DNA of 64,000 bases from Rhizobium sp. Root274 (lineage in GTDB: Bacteria > Pseudomonadota > Alphaproteobacteria > Rhizobiales > Rhizobiaceae): NCBI RefSeq assembly GCF_001429245.1, contig NZ_LMJE01000001.1, positions 1,421,564 to 1,485,563 on the forward strand. Reading direction: 5' to 3'. Numbering within the stretch: the stretch's first letter is position 1; each line of letters starts with the position of its first letter. Below the pieces are notes generated by a model. It saw only the letters and a list, made by a program, of their open reading frames with translations. It was not told where the DNA came from and did not search any database. A program made the translations under genes and the position numbers. Below are positions 1-9,247 of the stretch, piece by piece.

Positions 1-579
1 CGCGTGAAGATAGAGCCAGGTGGTCGGTTCGCCGTCAAAGGCGCCGCCTGAGACAGTTTCGATGTCGATCTCGGTGAAGCCGGCGGGCCGGCAGAGTGCT
101 TCCAGTTCCTCTTGAGAAGGCCTGTTGTAGTAGCGTCCGAGGCGGTCGAGCCCCTCCGCTCCGCCCGCCTTGAAGCTGGCATAGAAGCGCCCGCCGGGGC
201 GCAGCGCCCTGATGATGCGGCCAAGGACATCCGGAAGATCGTTGCGCGGGACGTGCAGAAGGCAGGCATTGGCCCAGATGCCGTCGAATTCCGCTTCGTA
301 TCCCAGCTGCTGGAATGGCAGGACCAGAACCGGGCGTCCCAACCTTCGCTCGGCTTCGGATGCCATGGCGGCTGATCCATCCGAGGGGGTGACATCGAAA
401 CCGCGCGCGAGCAAGGCCTCGCTGTCGCCGCCTGCGCCGCAACCGAGTTCCAGAATGCGGGCACCCGCTGGCAGACGCTCGATGAAACGGATCATCTGCG
501 GTTCGGGCAGACGCCTGTCACGCGCCGCATAGAGGGCGGCGTTCTCGTCATAGAAGCGAAGGGAAGGATCGCCGGTCAT
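1..579 (-). CDS. Class I SAM-dependent methyltransferase, truncated by the window edge
   Basis: The reading frame starts at an ATG (579-577) and stays open for 193 codons to the edge, so the C-terminus is missing. Residues 45-70 hold a clear SAM-binding motif I (LELGCGAGGDSEALL) followed by an acidic strand end, and a later LRPGGRFYASF strand matches the usual post-motif region of small Rossmann methyltransferases. This resembles stand-alone methyltransferases of the UbiE/Methyltransf_11 type. The substrate cannot be told from the sequence. It lies downstream of dnaA on the same strand, but a strong terminator separates them, so it is probably transcribed on its own. Confidence 0.8.
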   Translation of the reverse strand, partial: MTGDPSLRFYDENAALYAARDRRLPEPQMIRFIERLPAGARILELGCGAGGDSEALLARGFDVTPSDGSAAMASEAERRLGRPVLVLPFQQLGYEAEFDGIWANACLLHVPRNDLPDVLGRIIRALRPGGRFYASFKAGGAEGLDRLGRYYNRPSQEELEALCRPAGFTEIDIETVSGGAFDGEPTTWLYLHA

Positions 580-590
580 GGGATCTGCTC

Positions 591-621
591 AAAAAGAAAG
601 GCCGGCTTGGGAGCCGGCCTT
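591..621 (-). terminator. Rho-independent terminator of dnaA
   Basis: A perfect 10-bp stem (598-607 pairs with 612-621) with a 4-nt loop is followed on the minus strand by a T-rich tract (TTTCTTTTT). It lies 12 bases after the dnaA stop codon and before the next minus-strand gene. Confidence 0.85.
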
Positions 622-632
622 GATATGTCGTC

Positions 633-2189
633 TTATTCGTTGATCAGGCGTCGCAGCAGTTCGATTTCCTGCGACAGCTTCTGATCGGCGGAGATCAGCT
701 CCTCGATCTTGCGCACGGCATGCAGCACCGTGGTGTGATCGCGCCCGCCGAAGCGGCGGCCGATTTCGGGGAAGGAGCGCGGGGTCAGCGTCTTCGACAG
801 ATACATGGCGATCTGGCGCGGCTTGACGATGACGCGGGTGCGGCGGTTAGAGACCAGTTCCTGGCGCGACACATTATAGTGACGGGCGACGACGCGCTGG
901 ATGTCTTCGATGCGGACGCGCTTCTGGTCGCCGGCGCCGACGAGGTGGGCGAGCAGTTCGTCGACGCGTTCGATTGACAGGTTCGGCTCGAAGGAGCGGC
1001 GGAACAGCAGCTGGTTGAAGGCACCTTCCAGATCACGGCCGCTGCTGGTGATGTTGCGGGCAACATGCTCGAGAATATCGGAGGGGATATCGAGCGACGG
1101 ATCGTCCTTGCGGGCGGCCTCCAGACGCGATTTCATCATGTCGAGGCGCATCTCGTAATCAGGCGCTTCCATCTCGATCGCAACGCCACCCTGGAGACGC
1201 GAGCGGACGCGCGGATCAAGCGATTCCAGTTCCCACGGCGCGCGGTCGGCGGCGACGACGACCTGCTTGGCGCTGTCGAGCAGCATGTTGAGGAGATGGC
1301 AGAACTCGTGCTGGATCATCTTGCCCTGCAGGAACTGCATGTCGTCGATGATGAGGAGGTCGATGTTGCGCAGCGAGTCCTTCAACGTCAGGGCATCGTT
1401 GTCGCGGATGGCAGTGGCGAAGCGCCACATGAAATATTCGGCGGTCAGATAGACGACGCGGGGTGCGCGCGGGCTATGAACAGCGGCATTGGCGATTGCC
1501 TGCAGAAGATGGGTCTTGCCGAGGCCAACCGAGGAATGGATGAAAAGCGGGTTGAAGCGCACGGCGCCGGCGCCGGCTTCGGCAATCGTCTTGGCGGCGG
1601 CGAGTGCCACACGGTTCGATGCGCCTTCGACGAAGCCATCAAAGGTATAGCGGCTATCGAGGGGCGAGCCGAAAAGCGGGCTTGCGGTGCTGGCGGCGCG
1701 ACCGGTGACGGAGGACGGACCGGCAGGAGAGGCGATCTGGCCGATGTGCTGCGGACCCGGCTTGCGGCTGGCCGCCTGCTGCGGGGCGGGCTCTGCACCT
1801 GGCTGACGCTCGTCGAGGGCCGGGCCACGGATGTTGCGGCTTGCGCTGCGCACCATGATCTCGACTTTGAGGATCGACGGATCCTCGGCCTGGAAGATCG
1901 TGGTGATGAGATCGAGATAGCGGTTGTTGATCCACGACTTCAGGAAGGTCGTCGGGACTGTCAGGCGCACCACGCTCTTGGAGGCGGAGTGCAGCTTCAG
2001 GCGGCCGAACCAGCTCTGATACACATCAACCCCAACCTGGGCTTTCAATCTTTTGCTGAACCGGTCGAAAAGAGCGTCATGCTTCATTTCGGCATTGTCT
2101 CCCGCGCCCTCGGAGCATGCGGCGCCCAGCGCCGAATGTGCATTGTCCCCGTTCGCCAACGCACCGGCCGTCATAGAATTCGTCTGCAT
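633..2189 (-). CDS. dnaA: Chromosomal replication initiator protein DnaA
   Basis: DnaA is the AAA+ initiator that binds DnaA boxes and melts the origin. The 518-aa product shows the N-terminal domain I ([13 protein letters not shown]...YQSWFGRL, about residues 41-63), a low-complexity Ala/Pro/Gly linker (about 120-170), and an AAA+ module with the phosphate loop VGLGKTHLL near residue 221. It also has Walker [11 protein letters not shown] and a C-terminal helix-turn-helix with the signature [22 protein letters not shown] 15 bases upstream keeps the frame open, but the ATG at 2189 has a well placed GGAAGGCGG ribosome binding site and is preferred. Translation could also start at the MKHDALF methionine near residue 35. 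The gene has its own long leader and a terminator, and rpsT lies upstream as in many alphaproteobacteria. Confidence 0.97.
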   Translation of the reverse strand: MQTNSMTAGALANGDNAHSALGAACSEGAGDNAEMKHDALFDRFSKRLKAQVGVDVYQSWFGRLKLHSASKSVVRLTVPTTFLKSWINNRYLDLITTIFQAEDPSILKVEIMVRSASRNIRGPALDERQPGAEPAPQQAASRKPGPQHIGQIASPAGPSSVTGRAASTASPLFGSPLDSRYTFDGFVEGASNRVALAAAKTIAEAGAGAVRFNPLFIHSSVGLGKTHLLQAIANAAVHSPRAPRVVYLTAEYFMWRFATAIRDNDALTLKDSLRNIDLLIIDDMQFLQGKMIQHEFCHLLNMLLDSAKQVVVAADRAPWELESLDPRVRSRLQGGVAIEMEAPDYEMRLDMMKSRLEAARKDDPSLDIPSDILEHVARNITSSGRDLEGAFNQLLFRRSFEPNLSIERVDELLAHLVGAGDQKRVRIEDIQRVVARHYNVSRQELVSNRRTRVIVKPRQIAMYLSKTLTPRSFPEIGRRFGGRDHTTVLHAVRKIEELISADQKLSQEIELLRRLINE

Positions 2190-2371
2190 TTTGCCGCCTT
2201 CCAAATCATTCCAGGTGCCGGGCGCCTCTTAAGCCGTCCGACAGCCGCTTCTCTTATGGCGATCCGTAACCGGATCAACAGTCCCCGAATGGACTGGTTC
2301 CAAGCCTTCAGCCAAAGGCTTCGCATCAGTCCGGCCACCATCCCCCCAAGACGACGACCTGCTCTCATTAT

Positions 2372-2402
2372 AGTGGACTGCATCCTCGACATGCGGTCCA
2401 CT
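2372..2402 (-). promoter_or_regulatory. Stem-loop in the dnaA leader
   Basis: An 11-bp inverted repeat (AGTGGACTGCA at 2372-2382 with TGCGGTCCACT at 2392-2402, one G-T pair) encloses a 9-base loop about 180 bases upstream of the dnaA start. It has no T tract, so it is not a typical terminator. If transcription begins in the GANTC-rich region further upstream, it lies in the untranslated leader. Protein operator and RNA element are both possible; function unknown. Confidence 0.5.
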
Positions 2403-2669
2403 CTTGCTCGATCCGGCAGCAAGCCCGATCGAGGCGCAAAACCGCCACCACGCGGAAACCACAGGGGTTGCCGATGCAATGCCGGTTACTTTTAGAGAAA
2501 ACGGAATGGAAACACTCCGCTCCGGCAAAGGCTTGCGTGTCGGATCGGTATTTCTACCTTCCAGACCGTCTTTGCAGACCAGTCCCGCGCCCTTTGCTGG
2601 AGATCATTAATGCAGGATCAAAAGGCAAGATCAACACTGATTTTTACGCGAATTCGGCGCATGGCCATT

Positions 2670-2795
2670 GACTCTTGGTACTTCATTTTTGCGTCACATT
2701 CGGCTGAAAAAGAATCGCTTTTGAATCAAGGAGATTCACAATCAGTCCCGAATTGGACTTTCCTGGACGCGAAAAAATAAAAATTCTCTTGACTC
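2670..2795. promoter_or_regulatory. Cluster of five GANTC (CcrM methylation) sites in the dnaA-rpsT gap
   Basis: GANTC sites start at 2670 (GACTC), 2712 (GAATC), 2723 (GAATC), 2733 (GATTC) and 2791 (GACTC): five in 126 bases, against about one per 256 expected by chance. No others were seen between 2190 and 3009. The surroundings are AT-rich (2774-2790). In Caulobacter, dnaA transcription depends on the GANTC methylation state, so this is the probable methylation-sensitive dnaA promoter region. The exact start site is not determined. Confidence 0.6.
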
Positions 2796-2954
2796 GCGAA
2801 GCGCCCAACCTGCCCCAAGGGGAAGCGAGCCAACACACAGGCACCTCCCCCAAGATATTGAAATATATGTAGATTTTCTGTCACGCCATTGACACGCTGC
2901 GGCGCACAAGCATATCCTAAAACACAATTTTGACGGGAGGCCGGCGGACAACGC

Positions 2955-2979
2955 AAAAAGCCCGGCGAAACGCCAGGCT
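2955..2979 (-). terminator. Rho-independent terminator of rpsT
   Basis: A 9-bp stem (2959-2967 with 2971-2979, one G-U pair) has a 3-base loop and is followed on the minus strand by TTTTT. It lies 30 bases past the rpsT stop and separates rpsT from the dnaA promoter region. Confidence 0.85.
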
Positions 2980-3009
2980 CTTTAGATTTTGTCAGAATGG
3001 TGTCTAAAA

Positions 3010-3276
3010 TTAGACAGCCAGAGCCTTCACACGAGCCGCCAGGCGCGAGATCTTGCGCGATGCGGTGTTGGCGTGAACGACGCCCTTCGTGGCGGCGCGC
3101 TGCAGTTCCGGCTGGGCTGCCTGCAGGGCATCCTTGGCAACCGCTGCGTCACCGGAAGCGATCGCTTCTTCGACCTTGCGGATGAAACCACGAACGCGCG
3201 AGCGACGAGCCTTGTTGACTGCAGTGCGGGCAGCGATCTTGCGGGTCGCCTTTTTCGCCGAAGAAGTATTGGCCAT
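3010..3276 (-). CDS. rpsT: 30S ribosomal protein S20
   Basis: This is an 88-aa, strongly basic, alpha-helical primary 16S rRNA-binding protein of the small subunit. The N-terminus [20 protein letters not shown] and the helical Lys/Arg-rich body are typical of S20, and the length matches the family (about 85-90 aa). It sits immediately upstream of dnaA in the same orientation. A strong terminator and a long gap lie between them, so the two are separate transcription units. A 190-base gap upstream holds its promoter. Confidence 0.96.
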   Translation of the reverse strand: MANTSSAKKATRKIAARTAVNKARRSRVRGFIRKVEEAIASGDAAVAKDALQAAQPELQRAATKGVVHANTASRKISRLAARVKALAV

Positions 3277-3467
3277 AGATGCCTCTCTCGAAATTCAAAC
3301 CAAAGCCCACCATCGCCGCGTCGGGTCGTTGCGACCTGCCATACCAGCACTTGGGGAGCTGTTTCATGGAAAGGCACTAAAGGCTTTTCCAACCGTGGGC
3401 GGGCATATAGCGGGAAAGCGCGAATGCGTCAACGCGGATTCTGCAGATAACGCGCCGTTGCGGGCGC

Positions 3468-4241
3468 TTATCTGTTGCGGAAGGCCGGCTTGCGCTTCTC
3501 GACGAAGGCCGCCATGCCTTCCTTCTGGTCTTCGGTGGCAAAGAGCGAGTGGAATAGGCGGCGTTCAGAGCGCAGGCCCTCCGTCAATGTCTGCTCGAAA
3601 GCGCGGCTCACCGCCTCCTTCGCCATCAAGACGGCGGTCAGAGAAAAGCCAGCGATCTTGGCGGCGGCTTCCAGGGCTTCGTCAAGCAGGCGCTCCGGTT
3701 CGACCACGCGGGCGACGAGACCAGCGCTCTCGGCTTCCGCCGCATCCATCATCCGACCGGTGAGGCACAGATCCATCGCCTTGGCCTTGCCGACGGCGCG
3801 GGTCAGGCGCTGGGAGCCGCCCATGCCGGGAATGATGCCAAGGGTGATTTCGGGCTGGCCGAATTTCGCGGTCTTCGAGGCAATGATGAAATCGCACATC
3901 ATGGCGAGCTCACAACCGCCGCCCAGCGCAAAGCCGGAGACGGCGGCGATGATCGGCTTGCGGAAGCCGGCGATATCGTCCCAGCCGCCGATGAAGCCGC
4001 CGGTATAGGCATCGACAAAGTCGAGCGACTGCATTTCCTTGATGTCGGCTCCGGCGGCAAAGGCCTTTTCCGAGCCGGTGAGAACAACCGCGGCGATGCC
4101 CGCATCGGTCTCCAGCTCGGACAGCAGCTGGCGCAGTTCGCGCATGACCGTGGAATTGAGCGCATTCAGCGCCTGCGGCCGGTTAAGGGTAATAACGGCG
4201 ACGCGGTCGCGACGTTCAGTCAACAACGTTTCGAATGACAT
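3468..4241 (-). CDS. Enoyl-CoA hydratase (crotonase family)
   Basis: The 257-aa protein probably hydrates trans-2-enoyl-CoA to 3-hydroxyacyl-CoA in beta-oxidation. Crotonase hallmarks are present: an oxyanion-hole strand AAGADIKEM (about 62-70), [14 protein letters not shown] with the first catalytic Glu (about 104-117), and [20 protein letters not shown] with the second catalytic Glu. The C-terminal [12 protein letters not shown] is typical of short-chain enoyl-CoA hydratases. mutM lies 28 bases upstream on the same strand, so the two may be co-transcribed. A hairpin at 3444-3474 spans the stop codon but has no T tract. Exact chain-length preference cannot be read from sequence. Confidence 0.93.
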   Translation of the reverse strand: MSFETLLTERRDRVAVITLNRPQALNALNSTVMRELRQLLSELETDAGIAAVVLTGSEKAFAAGADIKEMQSLDFVDAYTGGFIGGWDDIAGFRKPIIAAVSGFALGGGCELAMMCDFIIASKTAKFGQPEITLGIIPGMGGSQRLTRAVGKAKAMDLCLTGRMMDAAEAESAGLVARVVEPERLLDEALEAAAKIAGFSLTAVLMAKEAVSRAFEQTLTEGLRSERRLFHSLFATEDQKEGMAAFVEKRKPAFRNR

Positions 4242-4269
4242 GTCTCTCTCCCTGGCTGGCCTTCAAGGC

Positions 4270-5160
4270 TCACTTCTGGCACCGGCGACAATAGAATGTC
4301 GAGCGACCGGATTGAACTATCCTTTCGACGGTACCGCCACAACCCTCCGTCAGGCAGTCGCGGCCCTCGCGGTCATAGGCGCGGAAGAAGTGCTGGAAAT
4401 AGCCCAGCGTACCATCCGTCTGGATATGGTCGCGCAGCGACGAGCCACCGGCCTCGACGGCGTCGGCGATCACCTCGCGGATGGACGAGGCAAGCAGCGT
4501 CAGCTCCGGCTTCGGCTTGCCGGTCTTGGTCACCAGGGTCGAGACTTTGCGGGTGGGCGACAGATGCGACCGCCAGAGCGCTTCGCAGACATAGATATTG
4601 CCGAGCCCGGCGATGACTTTCTGGTCGAGCAGTGCGCTCTTCAGGGGCTGGCTGCGATCGGCAAAACGCGAAGCCAGATAATCGGCTGAGAGCCTATTGC
4701 CGACGGGCTCGGGCCCGAGATCGCGGAAGGCGGGGTAATCGTCGAGCTCGGCGCGGTTGACGAGATCCATGAAGCCAAATCGGCGGGGGTCATTGTAGAT
4801 GACGCGGACCGGGCCTTCTGCGCGCTCCAGATGAAAAAGAACGTGGTCGTGCTTTTCGTCCTTGCTGCGCTCGTGATGGAAGACGCCGGGTGTTTCTGCC
4901 GCCTCCCCCTCTTCGATGCGGAAAGAGCCGGACATGCCGAGATGGGCAATCACGGTTGCGCCGTCATCCAGATCAATGAGGAGATACTTGGCGCGGCGCG
5001 ACAGCGCCTCGATGCGACGGCCTTCCACCCTTGCGGCAAAATCGCGCGGCAGTGGAAAGCGTAGGTCGGGGCGGCGCAGCTCCAGGCGTCGCAGCTGTGC
5101 GCCTTCCATCGTCGGCGCCAGGCCGCGACGGACTGTCTCTACCTCTGGCAATTCCGGCAT
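4270..5160 (-). CDS. mutM: Formamidopyrimidine-DNA glycosylase (Fpg/MutM)
   Basis: This base-excision repair enzyme removes 8-oxoguanine and formamidopyrimidines and nicks the abasic site. The 296-aa product begins [14 protein letters not shown] with the catalytic Pro2 and Glu3, has the conserved Lys in [12 protein letters not shown] (about residue 58), and ends in a four-Cys zinc finger in the last 30 residues (CLTEGCGG...FYCRRCQK). The length is slightly above the usual 270-295 aa, with a short insertion near the [12 protein letters not shown] stretch. It is divergent from ubiE, sharing a 137-base promoter gap, and is probably followed in the same transcript by the enoyl-CoA hydratase gene. 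Confidence 0.97.
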   Translation of the reverse strand: MPELPEVETVRRGLAPTMEGAQLRRLELRRPDLRFPLPRDFAARVEGRRIEALSRRAKYLLIDLDDGATVIAHLGMSGSFRIEEGEAAETPGVFHHERSKDEKHDHVLFHLERAEGPVRVIYNDPRRFGFMDLVNRAELDDYPAFRDLGPEPVGNRLSADYLASRFADRSQPLKSALLDQKVIAGLGNIYVCEALWRSHLSPTRKVSTLVTKTGKPKPELTLLASSIREVIADAVEAGGSSLRDHIQTDGTLGYFQHFFRAYDREGRDCLTEGCGGTVERIVQSGRSTFYCRRCQK

Positions 5161-5297
5161 TTCAGCCCATCTTTCTGTTTGAAGCGCCTGTTTTACGGTC
5201 TATAGACCAGCCTTGAAGCGGGTGTACTTGCGCAGATAGCGCGTGAGAAGCCTTTTCGCTATGGTCCCCCGACCTGTCCGTACCGTGGAGTGAACCG

Positions 5298-6074
5298 ATG
5301 ACCGAAAGCCGCATTTCCGCCGATGGTGGCATGGAAACCTCCTACGGGTTCCGTCAGGTCGACGAGCAGGAAAAGCAGGGCCTGGTCAACGAGGTCTTCC
5401 ACAAGGTGGCCAAGCGCTACGACATCATGAATGACGTGATGTCGGCCGGGCTGCACCGGGTGTGGAAGGATGCGATGGTCGCCTCGCTCAATCCGCGCAA
5501 GGATCCGAACTATAAAGTGCTGGATGTTGCCGGCGGCACCGGCGACATCGCGTTTCGAATCGTGGAAGCCTCCAACGGGCTGGCCCATGCGACCGTGCTC
5601 GACATCAATGGCTCAATGCTGGGTGTGGGCGCAGAACGCGCGGAAAAGAAGGGGCTTACCCCAAACCTCACCTTTGTCGAGGCAAACGCCGAAAGCCTGC
5701 CCTTCGAGGACAACACCTTCGACGCCTATACGATTGCCTTTGGTATTCGCAATGTGCCGCATATCGATGTGGCGCTGTCGGAGGCCTTCCGGGTGCTGAA
5801 GCGCGGGGGCCGACTGCTGGTGCTGGAATTCTCGGAAGTGGAGCTGCCGCTCTTGGACAAGGTCTATGACGCCTGGTCGTTCAACGCGATCCCGCGTTTT
5901 GGCAAGATGATCACGGGTGATGCGGAGCCCTATCAGTATCTGGTGGAATCGATCCGCAAGTTCCCGAACCAGCCGGACTTTGCGCGGATGATCGAGCGTG
6001 CCGGCTTCGCAAGCGTGCGCTTCACCAATTTCACCGGCGGCATCGCGGCGCTGCATTCCGGCTGGAAGATCTGA
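5298..6074 (+). CDS. ubiE: Ubiquinone/menaquinone biosynthesis C-methyltransferase UbiE
   Basis: UbiE carries out the SAM-dependent C-methylation of the benzoquinol ring in ubiquinone synthesis (and of demethylmenaquinol where present). The 258-aa protein has the family signature [17 protein letters not shown] (about 40-57), motif [14 protein letters not shown] (about 74-86) and the C-terminal [15 protein letters not shown]. ubiB follows after only 5 bases, so the pair is an operon for quinone synthesis. Confidence 0.97.
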   Translation: MTESRISADGGMETSYGFRQVDEQEKQGLVNEVFHKVAKRYDIMNDVMSAGLHRVWKDAMVASLNPRKDPNYKVLDVAGGTGDIAFRIVEASNGLAHATVLDINGSMLGVGAERAEKKGLTPNLTFVEANAESLPFEDNTFDAYTIAFGIRNVPHIDVALSEAFRVLKRGGRLLVLEFSEVELPLLDKVYDAWSFNAIPRFGKMITGDAEPYQYLVESIRKFPNQPDFARMIERAGFASVRFTNFTGGIAALHSGWKI

Positions 6075-6079
6075 CCGGC

Positions 6080-7654
6080 ATGAGCATGATCGGTGCATAT
6101 TTCCGCTTGGCGCGGGTCGGCTGGGTGCTGGTGCGGGAGGGCGTTATTGCTGCCCTGCCCTCCGAGGGCTTGCCGCCACTCGTCGGCTTCGCGAAAGCGG
6201 CCGTTGCACCGCTTGCCCGCAGCCGGGCAAAATCCGTCGACCGCGCTGATCGGCTCGCCAATGCGGTGGCACGGCTCGGACCTTCCTATGTGAAGATCGG
6301 CCAGTTCCTGGCAACGAGACCCGATGTCGTGGGTGCGGAATTCGCGGAAGATCTCTCGGGGCTGCAGGACCGGATGGCGTTTTTCCCGACTGAAGCAGCC
6401 CGCACCACGATCCGCGAGTCTCTCGGCCGGACGATCGAAGACCTTTATGCACGCTTCGATGAGCCGATTGCAGCAGCCTCGATCGCGCAGGTTCATCCCG
6501 CCGAGGTCGAGACGCCAGAGGGACGCCGCAAGGTGGCCGTGAAGGTGATCAGGCCCGGCGTGCGCAAGCGTTTTGCCGCCGATCTTGAGGCCATGTATCT
6601 CGTCTCGCATCTGCAGGAACGGTTCATCCCGAACTCGCGGCGGCTGCGGCCCGTCGAGGTAACGAAGACGCTGGAACAGACCACCAAGGTGGAGATGGAT
6701 CTTCGGCTGGAGGCAGCTGCCCTTTCGGAGATCGCTGAGAACACGGCGGATGATCCGGGCTTCCGTGTCCCCCGGGTCGACTGGGAGCGCACCGGTCGTG
6801 ACGTCGTGACGATGGAATGGATCGACGGCATCAAGATGTCGGATGTCGCAGGCCTTGTCGCCGCTGGACATGATCTGAACGCTCTTGCCGATACGCTGAT
6901 CCAGTCCTTCCTGCGCCACACGCTGCGCGATGGCTTCTTCCATGCCGACATGCATCCCGGCAATCTGTTCGTAGATCCCACCGGGACCATTGTTGCCGTC
7001 GACATGGGCATTGCCGGGCGGCTGGGCAAGAAGGAACGTCGCTTCCTCGCCGAGATCCTCTATGGCTTCATCACCCGCGATTACCTGCGGGTGGCGGAAG
7101 TTCATTTCGAAGCCGGTTATGTGCCGTCGCACCACAATGTCGCGAGTTTTGCCCAGGCGATCCGGGCGATCGGCGAGCCGATCCATGGCCAGCCGGCTGA
7201 GACGATTTCCATGGGCAAGCTTTTGACGCTGCTGTTCGAGGTCACCGAGATCTTCGACATGGAGACGCGCCCCGAGCTTGTCATGCTGCAGAAGACAATG
7301 GTCGTGGTCGAGGGCGTTTCGCGCATTCTCAATCCGCGCTTCAACATGTGGAAGGCAGCCGAGCCGGTCGTTTCTGACTGGATCCGCGACAATCTGGGAC
7401 CGAAGCGGATCGTCACCGACCTCAAGGACGGTGCGAAGGCCGCCATGCGACTGGCGGAGGCGCTGCCGGAGATCGCGACCAAGACGGAAAAGCTGCATGG
7501 CGAGATCGTGCGGATGAGCGAGGAAGGGCTTCGCTTCGATGCGGAGACGGCCGAGCGGATCGGGCGGGCGGAGGCACGGCATACACGGTCCGGGCGGGTG
7601 GCGCTCTGGGTCATCGCCCTGTCGCTTGTGACGATTGCCGTACACCTCCTTTAA
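6080..7654 (+). CDS. ubiB: Ubiquinone biosynthesis accessory ATPase/kinase-like UbiB
   Basis: The 524-aa member of the ABC1/ADCK (UbiB) family supports the ubiquinone biosynthetic complex at the inner membrane. Visible hallmarks are the KxGQ motif (VKIGQFLATRPDVV, about 71-84), an Ala-rich nucleotide loop (AAASIAQVHPA), a VAVKVIRPGV lysine strand, HADMHPGN as catalytic loop and VDMGIAGRLG as the metal-binding motif. The C-terminus ends in a hydrophobic helix (VALWVIALSLVTIAVHLL) that probably anchors it in the membrane. It is translated just after ubiE. Confidence 0.95.
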   Translation: MSMIGAYFRLARVGWVLVREGVIAALPSEGLPPLVGFAKAAVAPLARSRAKSVDRADRLANAVARLGPSYVKIGQFLATRPDVVGAEFAEDLSGLQDRMAFFPTEAARTTIRESLGRTIEDLYARFDEPIAAASIAQVHPAEVETPEGRRKVAVKVIRPGVRKRFAADLEAMYLVSHLQERFIPNSRRLRPVEVTKTLEQTTKVEMDLRLEAAALSEIAENTADDPGFRVPRVDWERTGRDVVTMEWIDGIKMSDVAGLVAAGHDLNALADTLIQSFLRHTLRDGFFHADMHPGNLFVDPTGTIVAVDMGIAGRLGKKERRFLAEILYGFITRDYLRVAEVHFEAGYVPSHHNVASFAQAIRAIGEPIHGQPAETISMGKLLTLLFEVTEIFDMETRPELVMLQKTMVVVEGVSRILNPRFNMWKAAEPVVSDWIRDNLGPKRIVTDLKDGAKAAMRLAEALPEIATKTEKLHGEIVRMSEEGLRFDAETAERIGRAEARHTRSGRVALWVIALSLVTIAVHLL

Positions 7655-7693
7655 CGCATTGCATTTGACCGAAATTTATTTCGCGCTCCGGAT

Positions 7694-7718
7694 GGAACAA
7701 TAGGGCGACGATCGCGTT
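7694..7718 (+). promoter_or_regulatory. EcfG-type (general stress response) promoter
   Basis: GGAAC at 7694-7698 and CGTT at 7715-7718 are separated by exactly 16 bases, an exact match to the alphaproteobacterial EcfG/SigT consensus GGAAC-N16/17-CGTT. The CGTT lies 39 bases before the ATG of the downstream kinase, giving a short leader. A second GGAAC begins at 7719 but has no CGTT at the right distance. Confidence 0.7.
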
Positions 7719-7757
7719 GGAACATCGAAACGCGTTCTTTGTTCCGTCTGGAAATCA

Positions 7758-9245
7758 ATGTCTGCCACACAAACCGGCCTGGTCCGATCCGCCCTGCTCT
7801 TTCTTTTGATCGGCACCGGGATCCTTATCATCATCATCGTCGCCAGCTTCGGGCTGGTCGAGCGTACCCGCACGACCTTCGCCGACATCCTCGTTGAGCG
7901 CGATATCCGACGCATGTCGGCCGACCTCATGCAGAAGCTGACAGATGCGGAAACCGGCCAACGGGGCTTCCTGATCACCGGGGACGAGATTTTCCTGCAG
8001 CCTTACGAAGACGCCGTCGGCGAGATCCGCGCCGCCGTCGACAAGCTGGCAGCAGCGGTCGATGGACGGCCGACCAAGGAACGAGACACGCGTGAGCTGA
8101 GCGAACTGGTGAATGCCAAGCTCACCGAACTGGCACGCACTGTGGATCTGGTCCGCAGCGGCGAGCAGGCCCAGGCAATCGCCTTGGTCGAGACGAATGT
8201 CGGCCGCGAGTCCATGGACCGGATCCGTGCCATCCTGGAGGATTTCAAGCAGAAGTCGGATGCCGCCATTGACGGCGGAGCCAACCAGCAGATCGACGCG
8301 ACGCAACAGCTGCAATGGATCACCATCGCCGGCGGGGTGGCGATCATCGTCATCATGGGCGCCGCCCTTTTCGTCGTTGGCCAGCACATTCGGGCGCTGG
8401 CGACGTCGCAGCAAGAGGTTCGGCGATTGAACGAGGGGTTGGAGGCGCGGGTGGCCGAGCGGACCGAAGACCTGATGCAGGCAAATCAGGAAATCCAGCG
8501 CTTCGCTTACATCGTCACGCATGATCTGCGGGCACCGCTGGTCAACATCATGGGCTTTACCGCAGAGCTCGACACCTCCCTCAAGGCTCTGCAAGCCTAC
8601 GTGCTGAACGACGGCAAGCCGCTTACGGAAGACGAGATCCAGTCGGCGCGACTGGCTGCCTCCGAAGACTTGCCAGAAGCGATCGGCTTCATTCGCTCTT
8701 CGACGCGGAAGATGGACGGGCTGATCAACGCGATCCTGAAGATCTCACGCGACGGCCGCCGCCAGCTGAAGCCCGAAGAAATCGAACTCAAGCCGCTGGT
8801 CGAGACGATCACGGCGAGTGTCTATCACCAGATCAGCGAAAGCGACGGGACCATCGATCTCGACATCCGTGCCGACCGTCTGATCACCGACCGGCTTTCC
8901 GTCGAGCAGATCCTTGGCAACCTTGTCGACAACGCCATCAAGTACAAAAAGCCGGAGGTGCCATTGGCGCTATCGATCCGCTCGATGCCCGAGGGCCGGC
9001 ACATGGTTCGCATCGAGGTGCAGGACAATGGCCGCGGCATTGCCGAACAGGACCACGAGCGCGTCTTTGAGCTCTTTCGCCGATCCGGACAACAGGATAA
9101 AGCGGGCGAAGGCATCGGGCTTGCCCATGTTCGTTCCCTGGCAAGGAACCTGGGCGGGGAGATCAGCGTTACCTCTCGTTTGGGAGAGGGATCAACCTTC
9201 GTGCTCAGGCTGCCATACGATCTATCACGCTTGGTACGGAGTTGA
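7758..9245 (+). CDS. CHASE3-domain sensor histidine kinase
   Basis: The 495-aa membrane kinase starts with a transmembrane helix (about 10-32). A CHASE3-like periplasmic domain follows, with the hallmark ETGQRGFLITGDEIFLQPY near residue 72, then a second helix (about 192-215). A HisKA domain has phospho-acceptor His in YIVTHDLRAPLVNI, and an HATPase_c domain shows the N box (NLVDNAIKY), G1 (DNGRGI) and G2 (GEGIGLAHV). The stop TGA at 9243-9245 is 2 bases from the ATG of a receiver gene, so the two are co-translated. An EcfG-type promoter lies just upstream. The signal it senses is unknown. Confidence 0.92.
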   Translation: MSATQTGLVRSALLFLLIGTGILIIIIVASFGLVERTRTTFADILVERDIRRMSADLMQKLTDAETGQRGFLITGDEIFLQPYEDAVGEIRAAVDKLAAAVDGRPTKERDTRELSELVNAKLTELARTVDLVRSGEQAQAIALVETNVGRESMDRIRAILEDFKQKSDAAIDGGANQQIDATQQLQWITIAGGVAIIVIMGAALFVVGQHIRALATSQQEVRRLNEGLEARVAERTEDLMQANQEIQRFAYIVTHDLRAPLVNIMGFTAELDTSLKALQAYVLNDGKPLTEDEIQSARLAASEDLPEAIGFIRSSTRKMDGLINAILKISRDGRRQLKPEEIELKPLVETITASVYHQISESDGTIDLDIRADRLITDRLSVEQILGNLVDNAIKYKKPEVPLALSIRSMPEGRHMVRIEVQDNGRGIAEQDHERVFELFRRSGQQDKAGEGIGLAHVRSLARNLGGEISVTSRLGEGSTFVLRLPYDLSRLVRS

Positions 9246-9247
9246 TT

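Noticed and set aside
1065-2495. Long plus-strand ORF of 476 codons opposite dnaA
   Set aside because: Antisense shadow of dnaA caused by high GC; composition is Arg/Gly/Asp-rich with no domain.
5933-7645. 570-codon minus-strand ORF opposite ubiB
   Set aside because: Shadow frame; ubiB is supported by clear kinase-like motifs.
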